This document shows, in pieces, positions 50,704 to 59,258 of a stretch of 64,000 nt of DNA. Numbering within the stretch: the first letter of the stretch is position 1; each line of letters opens with the position of its first letter. This DNA comes from Streptomyces venezuelae ATCC 10712 (lineage in GTDB: Bacteria > Actinomycetota > Actinomycetes > Streptomycetales > Streptomycetaceae). The stretch covers positions 5,150,001 to 5,214,000 of the forward strand of contig NZ_CP029197.1 of the NCBI RefSeq assembly GCF_008639165.1. Direction: 5' to 3'. The position numbers were made by a program, and so were the translations under genes. The notes under the pieces were generated by a model that saw only the letters and a list, made by a program, of their open reading frames with translations, had not been told where the DNA came from and did no database searches.

Positions 50704-50818
50704 GTTGTTCTTGTATTTGTCGCTCTTGATCTCGTATCACCAGTCACCGCCCGCACGATGGTGGCACGAAGAGCCGCCGCGCGGAGGCATCAGGGCCATG
50801 TCGGTGGGGTGAGGCAGG

Positions 50819-51184
50819 ATGGGGCGGATGAGCATGGAGGTGCCCGTGGGGGAGACCGGAGAACTGCCCGAGTACGCGGAACGGGTGCTCGACGTCGCCG
50901 ACGGCATCCCGCCCGGCCGGGTGATGACCTACGGGGACGTCGCCGAATGGCTGGGCGAGGGAGGGCCCCGCCAGGTCGGCCGGGTCATGGCCCTGTACGG
51001 CGGGACGGCGCCCTGGTGGCGGGTGGTCCGCGCCGACGGCACGCTGCTGCCCGGGCACGAACTGAGGGCCCTCGGCCACTACCGCGAGGAGGGCACCCCG
51101 CTGCGCGAGGCCGGCCGGGCCGCCGAGGGACACGTCCCGAGGATCGACATGCGACGGGCCCGCTGGGACGGAACTCACACCTGA
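50819..51184 (+). CDS. Alkyltransferase-like (ATL) DNA-binding protein
   Basis: The product has 121 residues. The MGMT DNA-binding fold is visible (GRVMTYGDVAEWLG, RQVGRVMAL), but the active PCHR motif is replaced by PWWR, so there is no alkyl-acceptor cysteine. Such ATL proteins bind O6-alkylguanine tightly and pass lesions to nucleotide excision repair. It lies 245 bp before adnA, in a DNA-repair neighbourhood. The ATG at 50819 follows GAGGCAGG; an in-frame ATG at 50828 is an alternative. Confidence 0.88.
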   Translation: MGRMSMEVPVGETGELPEYAERVLDVADGIPPGRVMTYGDVAEWLGEGGPRQVGRVMALYGGTAPWWRVVRADGTLLPGHELRALGHYREEGTPLREAGRAAEGHVPRIDMRRARWDGTHT

Positions 51185-51316
51185 GGCCGCCGGCCGGGGA
51201 CACCCCGGCCGGACAGCGCGTGAGCAGCGCCCGCCGGGGCGCGAGCGGCGCCGGGCGGGACGTCCGCGGTACGGAACGGCACGCGGAGTACGGCTCGGCG
51301 GCGGCCCGTTTCGCGT

Positions 51317-51328
51317 AACGTCGACGTT
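51317..51328. promoter_or_regulatory. 12-bp perfect palindrome upstream of adnA
   Basis: AACGTCGACGTT lies 101 bases before the adnA GTG. It is not a LexA box (GAAC-N4-GTTC), so its meaning is open. Confidence 0.3.
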
Positions 51329-51429
51329 CGCGTCTCCCGGGGCGACGGCGGGCCGGTGAGCCCGGCGGACCGCCGCGCCGGACGCCCGCCTCACCCGCAC
51401 CACCACTCCCACCAGGACCGGCGACCCAC

Positions 51430-54400
51430 GTGAGTACCTCCTCGACCACCCGGCGTACGCCGCCGCACCAGGGACAGCCGTACCCGGGTCCGGGACGGCA
51501 GCGGACCCCGGGCGCGTACCGACTGGTGCGTACCACGCCGGCCCCGATGGATCCCCCTCAGCTGGACGCAGCCCAAAGGGAAGTGGTTGACCACACCCGC
51601 GGACCGCTTCTCGTCCTCGCCGGACCCGGCACCGGCAAGACGACCACCCTCGTCGAGGCCGTCGCCGCCCGCGTGGCGCAGGGGACCGACCCCGAACGCC
51701 TCCTCGTCCTCACCTTCAGCCGCAAGGCCGCCGTCGAACTCCGCGACCGCATGGCCGCCCGGCTCGGCGGCCGCCGCCCCCCGCAGGCCACCACCTTCCA
51801 CTCGTACTGCTACGCCCTGATCCGCGCCCACCAGGACGCCGAACTCTTCGCCGAACCCCTCCGGCTGCTCTCCGGACCCGAGCAGGACCTCGCCGTGCGC
51901 GAACTCCTCGCCGGCCACATCGACCTGGAGAAGGCCGGACTCGGCGGCATCCGCTGGCCCGACGAACTCCGCGCCTGCCTCACCACCCGCGGCTTCGCCG
52001 ACGAGGTCCGGGCGGTCCTCGCCCGCTCCCGCGAACTCGGCCTCGCCCCCGACGCGCTCGCCCGCTTCGCCGAGCGGGTCGGCCGCCCCGACTGGAAGGC
52101 GGCGGCCGCCTTCCTCGCCGAGTACCTCGACGTCCTCGACCTCCAGGGCGTCCTCGACTACACCGAGCTCGTCCACCGGGCCGTCCTGCTCGCCGAGGAC
52201 ATCAGCCTGCCCTCGTACGACGCGATCTACGTCGACGAGTACCAGGACACCGACCCGGCCCAGGTCCGGCTGCTGCACGCGCTCGCCGGCGGCGGACGCG
52301 GCACGGTCGTCGCCTTCGGCGACCCCGACCAGTCCATCTACGCCTTCCGGGGCGCCGACGTGAACGGCATCCTCGACTTCCCCACCGCCTTCGGCGGCGC
52401 CGACGTCCGCGTCCTGCGCACCGCCCGCCGCTCCGGCGCCACCCTCCTCGGCGCGACCCGGCTGCTCGCCCAGCGGATGCCGATGCCGCGCCTCCCCGCC
52501 GACCGGGTCCGCGCCCACCGGGACCTCACCGCCACCCGGGACGGCGGCCGGACGGAGGCGTACACCTACCCCACCGCGTCGGCGGAGGCCGAGAACATCG
52601 CCGACCTCCTCCGCCGCGCCCACCTGGAGGACGGCGTCCCCTGGCAGGACATGGCCGTCCTCACCCGGGCCGCCGCCACCCTCCCCTCCCTCCGCCGCGC
52701 CCTGACATCGGCGGGAGTCCCGGTGGAGACCGACGCGGCGGACACCCCGCTCCGACACGAACCGGCGGTGGCGCCCCTGCTGCTGGCGCTGCGGGCGGTG
52801 GCCCAGGTCGCCGGCGGACGTTCCGCACGGGCGGAAGGGGCGAGCACGACCGGCCGTCCCGCACGGGCGGAAGGGGCGGGCACGACCGGCCACGGCGCCG
52901 CACCCGGCCCCGAGCCCGTGGAACCCGGGGCCGCCACGGAATGGCTCACCACCGAGACCGCGCTCGAACTCCTCGCCTCCCCCCTCGCCGGCGTCGACCC
53001 CGCGGACCTCCGCCGCCTCGGCAGAGCGCTCAGGGACGAGGAGCGGGCAGCGGGCACGAAGGTCCCCGCCCCCTCCGACGTCCTCCTCACCCGCGCCCTC
53101 GCCGAACCCGAGCGCCTCGCCGCCCACGACCCCTCCTACACCCGCGGCGCCCACCGCCTGGGGAAGCTCCTCCAGGAGACCCGCACCCTCCTCGCCGACG
53201 GCGGCACCGCCGAGGAGGCCCTCTGGGTGCTCTGGAACGGCACGCCGTGGCCCGGCCGCCTGGAGCGGGCCGCACTCCGCGGCGGGCCCGCCGGCCGCAA
53301 CGCCGACCGGGACCTCGACGCGGTCTGCGCCCTGTTCGAGACCGCCGCCCGCGCCGAGGAGCGCGTCGGCGGCCGTGGCGTCCTCAACTTCCTCGAAGAG
53401 CTCGACGCGCAGGACATCGCCGCCGACACCCTCACCCGCCGCCACACCCGCCCCGACGCCGTCCGGCTGATGACCGCCCACCGCTCCAAGGGCCTGGAGT
53501 GGAGCCTGGTCGTCGTCGCCGGCGTCCAGGAGGGCCTCTGGCCCGACCTGCGCCGCCGCGGCTCCCTCCTGGAGGCCGACCGCATCGGCCGCGACGGCCT
53601 CGCCGAGCCCCTCACCCCCGGCGCCCTCCTCGCCGAGGAGCGCCGCCTCTTCTACGTGGCGGCCACGCGCGCCCGGAACCGGCTCGTCGTCACCGCCGTG
53701 AAGGCCGCCGCCGAGGACGGCGACCAGCCCTCCCGCTTCCTCTCCGAGCTCGGCGCCGAACCGAAGGACGTGCCCGGCCGCCCCCGCCGCCCGCTCGCCG
53801 TCCCGGCCCTCGTCGCCGAGCTGCGCGCCACCACCGTCGACCCCGACGCCTCGCCCGCGCTCCGCGACGCGGCCGCCCAGCGCCTCGCGGAACTGGCCGC
53901 GCTCACCGACGAGGACGGCCAGCCGCTGGTCCCGGCCGCGCACCCGGACCGCTGGTGGGGCCTGTTCGAACCGACCCGCGGCCCCGAGCCGCTGCGCGAC
54001 CGGGACCGGCCCGTCGCGCTCTCGCCCAGCTCCCTGGACAACCTGGTCAGCACCTGTTCCCTCCAGTGGTTCCTGGGCCGCGAGGTCAAGGCCGCCGCCC
54101 CCGCCACCGCCGCCCAGGGCTTCGGCAACGTCGTCCACGTCCTCGCCGACGAGGTCGCCTCCGGCCGTACCCCCGCCGACCTCGACGTCCTCATGGCCCG
54201 CCTGGACTCCGTCTGGGACGCCCTCGCCTTCGACGCCCCCTGGAAGTCCGCCCAGGAGAAGCAGCACGCGCGCGTGGCCCTGGAACGCTTCCTGAGCTGG
54301 CACGTCATGGACCGCGGCGGCCGGACCCCCGCCGCGTCGGAACACGGCTTCGACGTGACCCTGGAGGCGGGGGAGTACGAGGTCCGCATCCGCGGCTCCA

Positions 54401-54813
54401 TGGACCGGGTCGAGACCGACGAGCACGGCCGCGCCTACGTCGTCGACTTCAAGACCGGCAAGTCCGCCCCCACCAAGGACGAGGTCGCCCACCACCCGCA
54501 GCTCGCCGTCTACCAGCTCGCCGTCCGCGAGGGCGCCCTCGACGAGGTCTTCGACGGCCGGCGCCCGGAACCCGGCGGCGCCGAGCTCGTCCAGCTGCGC
54601 CAGGCCGCCCCGCAGAAGGAGGGCGGCGACGCGCTCCCGAAGGTCCAGGCGCAGGAGCCCCTGGCCGGCGAGTGGGTCGGCGAGCTGCTCGCCACCGCCG
54701 CCGGCCGGGTCCTCGACGAACGCTTCACCCCGACCACCGGCCAGCACTGCGCGACCTGCTCCTTCCGCGCCTCGTGCAGCGCCCGGCCGGAGGGCCGCCA
54801 GGTCGTCGACTGA
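51430..54813 (+). CDS. adnA: AdnA-like helicase-nuclease subunit
   Basis: The product has 1127 residues. An N-terminal UvrD-like motor has GPGTGKT (about residues 65-71), VDEYQDTDPAQ, GDPDQSIYAFRG, TAHRSKGLEW and YVAATRARNRL. The C-terminal third is a RecB-like nuclease with VVDFKTGK and QLAVYQLAV. A cysteine near STCSLQWF with CATCSFRASC forms a four-Cys pattern like Fe-S RecB/AddB nucleases. With AdnB it resects double-strand breaks. The GTG at 51430 is assumed; ATG at codon 40 (MDPPQLD) is a strong alternative. Two RSARAEGA-type repeats occur near residue 460. Confidence 0.9.
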   Translation: MSTSSTTRRTPPHQGQPYPGPGRQRTPGAYRLVRTTPAPMDPPQLDAAQREVVDHTRGPLLVLAGPGTGKTTTLVEAVAARVAQGTDPERLLVLTFSRKAAVELRDRMAARLGGRRPPQATTFHSYCYALIRAHQDAELFAEPLRLLSGPEQDLAVRELLAGHIDLEKAGLGGIRWPDELRACLTTRGFADEVRAVLARSRELGLAPDALARFAERVGRPDWKAAAAFLAEYLDVLDLQGVLDYTELVHRAVLLAEDISLPSYDAIYVDEYQDTDPAQVRLLHALAGGGRGTVVAFGDPDQSIYAFRGADVNGILDFPTAFGGADVRVLRTARRSGATLLGATRLLAQRMPMPRLPADRVRAHRDLTATRDGGRTEAYTYPTASAEAENIADLLRRAHLEDGVPWQDMAVLTRAAATLPSLRRALTSAGVPVETDAADTPLRHEPAVAPLLLALRAVAQVAGGRSARAEGASTTGRPARAEGAGTTGHGAAPGPEPVEPGAATEWLTTETALELLASPLAGVDPADLRRLGRALRDEERAAGTKVPAPSDVLLTRALAEPERLAAHDPSYTRGAHRLGKLLQETRTLLADGGTAEEALWVLWNGTPWPGRLERAALRGGPAGRNADRDLDAVCALFETAARAEERVGGRGVLNFLEELDAQDIAADTLTRRHTRPDAVRLMTAHRSKGLEWSLVVVAGVQEGLWPDLRRRGSLLEADRIGRDGLAEPLTPGALLAEERRLFYVAATRARNRLVVTAVKAAAEDGDQPSRFLSELGAEPKDVPGRPRRPLAVPALVAELRATTVDPDASPALRDAAAQRLAELAALTDEDGQPLVPAAHPDRWWGLFEPTRGPEPLRDRDRPVALSPSSLDNLVSTCSLQWFLGREVKAAAPATAAQGFGNVVHVLADEVASGRTPADLDVLMARLDSVWDALAFDAPWKSAQEKQHARVALERFLSWHVMDRGGRTPAASEHGFDVTLEAGEYEVRIRGSMDRVETDEHGRAYVVDFKTGKSAPTKDEVAHHPQLAVYQLAVREGALDEVFDGRRPEPGGAELVQLRQAAPQKEGGDALPKVQAQEPLAGEWVGELLATAAGRVLDERFTPTTGQHCATCSFRASCSARPEGRQVVD

Positions 54814-54889
54814 CCCGGCGGAGTCGCGGCCACGCGCGCGGGGCGAGACCCTGGTGGACAGGGCTCGGGGAAACCGCGAGGAGGCTCGC

Positions 54890-55723
54890 ATGGCGTCCCA
54901 CCGAAAGCTCCGCGCCGCGGCCGTCGTCTGCGCCGTCGCCGTCGCCGCGGGTCCGGCACCGGTCGCGGCCTGGGCGGCGACGCCGGCCGCCGCCCCGTCG
55001 GCGAAGGCTGGTGCCGACGCCGCCGCACGGTCGGTGACGGCACCGTCGCCCGATCCGTTCTCCGGCCTCAGCGCCGACGAGATCGGCGACAGGGCGGTCA
55101 CCGCCACCCAGTCCGCGACCTCGCTCCGGATGACCGGCCGGGTCGTCACCGAGGGACAGCCCCTCGACATCGACTTCGCGGTCAACGACCGCGACGAGTG
55201 CACCGGCGTGATGAAGATCAAGGGCGGCACGGCCGAACTCCGCAGGACCGGCGACGTCACCTACATGAAGGGCGACGAGACCTTCTGGCGCGCCTCCATG
55301 TCCTCCCAGGGCATGCCCGAGGCACAGATCGACGCCACGATCGAGCTGCTCAAGGGCCGCTGGCTGAAGATCGGCGAGGGGCAGGCCGGCAGCGCCGACC
55401 TCAGCGGCGTCTGCGACCTCAAGGGGCTCCTCGACGACCTCGGCAAGGACGAGGAGGAGCGCCGCGGACTGACCAGGGGCCCCGACGCCGAGGTCGACGG
55501 CACCCCCGTCGCGACCCTGGTGAAGAAGAAGGACGGCGGCGAGACCACCACCGTGTCCGTCTCCCAGGAGGGCAAGCCGTACATCCTGAAGATGGTCAAG
55601 GCGGGCGGCGACGAACCCGGCTCGCTCGTGCTCTCCGACTACGACAAGCCGGTACGGGTCGTGGTCCCGCCCGCCGACGAGACCGTGGACCTGTCGAAGC
55701 TGGACCAGGGCACGCCCGCGTGA
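54890..55723 (+). CDS. Secreted LppX-like protein inserted between adnA and adnB
   Basis: The product has 277 residues. A signal peptide (about residues 1-30, AAAVVCAVAVAAGPAPVAAWA) is followed by a mature domain starting LSADEIGDRAVTATQSATSL, with RMTGRVVTEGQPLDIDFAVND and later strands. The layout matches the lipoprotein at 14861 and the LppX/LprG fold, but there is no lipobox cysteine at the cleavage site, so it may be soluble. GAGGAGG lies five bases before the ATG. It interrupts two genes whose products form one complex; in mycobacteria adnA and adnB adjoin directly. Confidence 0.8.
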   Translation: MASHRKLRAAAVVCAVAVAAGPAPVAAWAATPAAAPSAKAGADAAARSVTAPSPDPFSGLSADEIGDRAVTATQSATSLRMTGRVVTEGQPLDIDFAVNDRDECTGVMKIKGGTAELRRTGDVTYMKGDETFWRASMSSQGMPEAQIDATIELLKGRWLKIGEGQAGSADLSGVCDLKGLLDDLGKDEEERRGLTRGPDAEVDGTPVATLVKKKDGGETTTVSVSQEGKPYILKMVKAGGDEPGSLVLSDYDKPVRVVVPPADETVDLSKLDQGTPA

Positions 55724-55792
55724 GGAGGGTCTCCCGCGTGAGCCGCCCCGGACCGGGCGGGAGTGTCGGTCCGCCGCGTTAGCCTCTTTGAG

Positions 55793-58700
55793 GTGACCGC
55801 ACGCATCACCGACCCCGAGCAGCTCAAGGAGCTCCTCGGCATCCCCTTCACACCGGAGCAGACGGCCTGCATCACCGCGCCGCTCGCCCCGCAGGTCGTC
55901 GTGGCCGGAGCCGGCTCCGGCAAGACGACGGTGATGGCCGCCCGGGTCGTCTGGCTGGTCGGCACCGGCCAGGTCGCCCCCGAGCAGGTCCTCGGTCTCA
56001 CCTTCACCAACAAGGCCGCCGGAGAGCTCGCCGAGCGCGTCCGCACCGCCCTCGTCCGGGCGGGGGTGACGGACCCCGACGTCATCGACCCGGACGAGCC
56101 GCCGGGCGAACCCCGCATCTCCACCTACCACGCCTTCGCCGGCCGGCTCCTCACCGACCACGGCCTGCGCATCGGCCTCGAACCCACCTCCAGGCTCCTC
56201 GCCGACGCCACCCGCTACCAGCTCGCCGCCCGCGTCCTGCGCGAGGCCCCCGGCCCCTACCCGGCGCTCACCCGCTCCTTCACGACCCTGATCACCGACC
56301 TCCTCGCCCTCGACGCGGAGCTCGCCGAACACCTCGTACCGCCGGAGAAGCTCCTTGCGTACGACTCCGCGCTGCTCACCGCCCTCGCCGAGGCCAAGCT
56401 CAGCAACGCCGAGCTCCGCAAGATCCCCGAGGCCGCCACCGCCCGCCGCGAACTCCTCGACCTCGTCGTCCGCTACCGCGCCGCCAAGCGCTCCCGCGAC
56501 CTGCTCGACTTCGGCGACCAGATCGCCCGCTCCGCCGAGCTGGCCACCACCCGGCCCGAGGTCGGCGAGATCCTCCGCGACGAGTTCCGGGTCGTCCTCC
56601 TCGACGAGTACCAGGACACCTCCGTCGCCCAGCGGCTGCTGCTCTCCGGCCTCTTCGGCCAGGGCACCGGAGACCGGGCCACCGGCCACGCCGTGACCGC
56701 CGTCGGCGACCCCTGCCAGGCCATCTACGGCTGGCGCGGCGCCTCCGTCGCCAACCTGGACGACTTCCCCGAGCACTTCCCGCACGCCGACGGCAGCCCC
56801 GCCGACCGGTACTCGCTCTCCGAGAACCGGCGCAGCGGCGGCCGCCTCCTCGACCTCGCCAACGGCCTCGCCGCCCCCCTGCGTGCCCTGCACGCGGGCG
56901 TGGAGGCCCTGCGTCCCGCGCCGGGCGCGGAGCGGGACGGCAGCGTCCGCATCGCCCTCCTGCCCACCCACGCGGAGGAGATCGACTGGCTCGCCGACTC
57001 CCTCGCCCACCTCGTCCGCACCGGCCGGGAGCCCGGCGAGATCGCCGTCCTGTGCCGTACGGCCACCGACTTCCCCGCCATCCACGTGGCCCTCGTCGCC
57101 CGCGACGTGCCCGTCGAGGTCGTCGGCCTCTCCGGCCTGATCCACCTGCCCGAGATCGCCGACCTCGTCGCCGTCTGCGAGGTCCTCCAGGACCCGGGGG
57201 CCAACGCCGCCCTGGTCCGCCTCCTCACCGGCCCCCGCTGGCGCATCGGCCCCCGCGACCTTGCCCTCCTCGGCCGCCGGGCCCGCCTCCTGGTGCACCG
57301 GGGCGGCGACGACCCCGACCCCGAGCAGCGGCTCGCCGCCGCCGTCGAGGGCGTCGACCCGGCCGAGGTGGTCTCCCTCGCCGACGCGCTCGACACCTTC
57401 CTCGACTCCGGCGCCGCCGCCGACGACGGCCTCGCCTTCTCCGCCGACGCCCGGGTCCGCTTCGCGCGCCTCGCCGCCGAGCTGCGGGCCCTGCGCGGCT
57501 CGCTCGCCGACCCCCTCATGGACGTCCTGCACCGGGTGCTCTCCGCGACCGGCCTCGAAGTCGAACTGTCCGCCTCCCCGCACGCCCTCGCCGCCCGCCG
57601 CCGCGAGACCCTCGGCCACTTCCTCGACATCGCCGCCGGCTTCGCCTCCCTGGACGGCGAGGCGAGCCTCCTCGCCTTCCTCGGCTTCCTGCGGACGGCC
57701 GTCCAGTTCGAGAAGGGCCTGGACAGCGCCCTGCCCGGCGGCGAGAACACGGTGAAGGTCCTCACCGCCCACAAGTCCAAGGGCCTGGAGTGGGACGTCG
57801 TCGCCGTCCCCGGCCTGGTCGCCGGCCAGTTCCCCAGCGCCCGCGCGCGCGAGTCCTGGACCTCGCAGCCGCAGGTGCTGCCGCACGCCCTGCGCGGCGA
57901 CGCGGCGACGCTCCCGGACATCGACACCTGGAACGCCAAGGCCCTCACCGCCTTCAAGAGCGAGATGCGGGACCACCAGCACACCGAGGAACTCCGCCTC
58001 GGCTACGTCACCTTCACCCGCCCCCGCTCCCTGCTCCTCGGCTCGGCCCACTGGTGGGGCCCGTCCCAGAAGAAGCCCCGAGGCCCCTCGGACTTCCTGC
58101 GGTCGCTGTACGACCACTGCGCGGAGGGCCACGGCGAGATCGAGGCGTGGGCCGAGGAACCGGAGAAGGACGCGCAGAACCCGACGCTGACGGAGACGGG
58201 AGGGGAGCAGGCCTGGCCCCTGCCCCTGGACGGGGAGTCGTTCAAGCGCCGCCGGCGGGCGGCGGACGACGTCCTGGCCCGGCTGTGGGCCACCGCCCCG
58301 CAGGGCGGACGCACCCCGGTCGGCGCGGCGCCCGCCCCCGCGGACCGGCACCCCGCGGACCGGCACCCCGCGGACCCGCACCCGGAGGACGCCTGGCCGG
58401 AGGACGAGGAACCCGCCTGGGACGAGGAACCCCCGTGGGACGAGAACGAACTTCCCGAGGACACCCACGCGGACGCCGTCCCGGCCCCCCGCGAGGAGAC
58501 CCACCCCCCCACCCCCCGCGAGGAGGCCCACCCCCTCACCCCCGAGGACGCCAGGACCATCGCCTCCTGGGACCGGGACCTCACCGCCCTCACCGCGGAA
58601 CTCCGCCGCACCCGCGCCACCACCCGTGACGTGGTCCTCCCCGCGTACCTCTCCGCCTCCCAGGTGCTCCGCCTCGCCGCCGACCCCGACGGCTTCGCGC

Positions 58701-59248
58701 AGGAGCTGGCCCGGCCCATGCCGAAGGCGCCGCAGCCGGCGGCCCGGCGCGGCACCCGGTTCCACGCGTGGGTGGAGTCCCGCTTCGAGGAGCTGCCGCT
58801 GCCGTTCCTGGGCCCGGAGGAGCTGCCCGGCGGGGAGGACTTCGCGGGGGAGCCCGAGATCCTCGACGAGCGGGACCTCGACGAGCTGAAGGAGGCCTTC
58901 GCCCGTACCCCGTACGCCCACCGCACCCCGTACCGCGTCGAGGTCCCCGTGCACCTCTCGCTCGGCGGCCGGGTCGTCCGGGGCCGGATCGACGCCGTCT
59001 ACCGGGACCCGGACTCGGGCGCGTACGAGATCGTCGACTGGAAGACCAGCCGGGTGCGCACGGCGGACCCGCTCCAGCTGGCGATCTACCGGCTGGCCTG
59101 GGCCGAGCAGCACGGCCTGGCACCCGAGGACGTGGCCGCCGCCTTCGTCTACGTACGGACCGGCGAGGTCGCCCGCCCCACCCGGCTGCCCGGCCGCGCC
59201 GAGCTGGAGGCCCTCCTGCTGGGAGGGACACCCCCGGGCGCCGGATAG
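55793..59248 (+). CDS. adnB: AdnB-like helicase-nuclease subunit
   Basis: The product has 1151 residues. The UvrD-like motor shows GAGSGKTT (about residues 39-46), FTNKAAGELAERVR, LLDEYQDTSVAQRL, GDPCQAIYGWRG, LTAHKSKGLEWD and YVTFTRPRSLLL. The C-terminal nuclease has RGRIDAVYRD, IVDWKTSRV and LQLAIYRLAW. Between them is an acidic, Trp-rich insertion (about residues 845-925) with ADRHPADRHPADPHPEDAWP-type repeats. With AdnA it processes DNA ends. The GTG at 55793 begins VTARITDPEQL; the frame runs open upstream without a ribosome-binding site. Its end lies 10 bp before the dipeptidase gene. Confidence 0.92.
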   Translation: MTARITDPEQLKELLGIPFTPEQTACITAPLAPQVVVAGAGSGKTTVMAARVVWLVGTGQVAPEQVLGLTFTNKAAGELAERVRTALVRAGVTDPDVIDPDEPPGEPRISTYHAFAGRLLTDHGLRIGLEPTSRLLADATRYQLAARVLREAPGPYPALTRSFTTLITDLLALDAELAEHLVPPEKLLAYDSALLTALAEAKLSNAELRKIPEAATARRELLDLVVRYRAAKRSRDLLDFGDQIARSAELATTRPEVGEILRDEFRVVLLDEYQDTSVAQRLLLSGLFGQGTGDRATGHAVTAVGDPCQAIYGWRGASVANLDDFPEHFPHADGSPADRYSLSENRRSGGRLLDLANGLAAPLRALHAGVEALRPAPGAERDGSVRIALLPTHAEEIDWLADSLAHLVRTGREPGEIAVLCRTATDFPAIHVALVARDVPVEVVGLSGLIHLPEIADLVAVCEVLQDPGANAALVRLLTGPRWRIGPRDLALLGRRARLLVHRGGDDPDPEQRLAAAVEGVDPAEVVSLADALDTFLDSGAAADDGLAFSADARVRFARLAAELRALRGSLADPLMDVLHRVLSATGLEVELSASPHALAARRRETLGHFLDIAAGFASLDGEASLLAFLGFLRTAVQFEKGLDSALPGGENTVKVLTAHKSKGLEWDVVAVPGLVAGQFPSARARESWTSQPQVLPHALRGDAATLPDIDTWNAKALTAFKSEMRDHQHTEELRLGYVTFTRPRSLLLGSAHWWGPSQKKPRGPSDFLRSLYDHCAEGHGEIEAWAEEPEKDAQNPTLTETGGEQAWPLPLDGESFKRRRRAADDVLARLWATAPQGGRTPVGAAPAPADRHPADRHPADPHPEDAWPEDEEPAWDEEPPWDENELPEDTHADAVPAPREETHPPTPREEAHPLTPEDARTIASWDRDLTALTAELRRTRATTRDVVLPAYLSASQVLRLAADPDGFAQELARPMPKAPQPAARRGTRFHAWVESRFEELPLPFLGPEELPGGEDFAGEPEILDERDLDELKEAFARTPYAHRTPYRVEVPVHLSLGGRVVRGRIDAVYRDPDSGAYEIVDWKTSRVRTADPLQLAIYRLAWAEQHGLAPEDVAAAFVYVRTGEVARPTRLPGRAELEALLLGGTPPGAG

Positions 59249-59258
59249 GCTCGGGGGC

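Noticed and set aside
46260..50756. A single 1498-codon gene on the minus strand
   Set aside because: Only the last 524 codons match the peptidase family and have a signal peptide. The upstream part is an out-of-frame shadow of the LPG-synthase-like gene.
51317..51328. LexA/SOS box before adnA
   Set aside because: The palindrome is AACGTCGACGTT, whereas actinobacterial LexA sites have GAAC and GTTC half-sites four bases apart.
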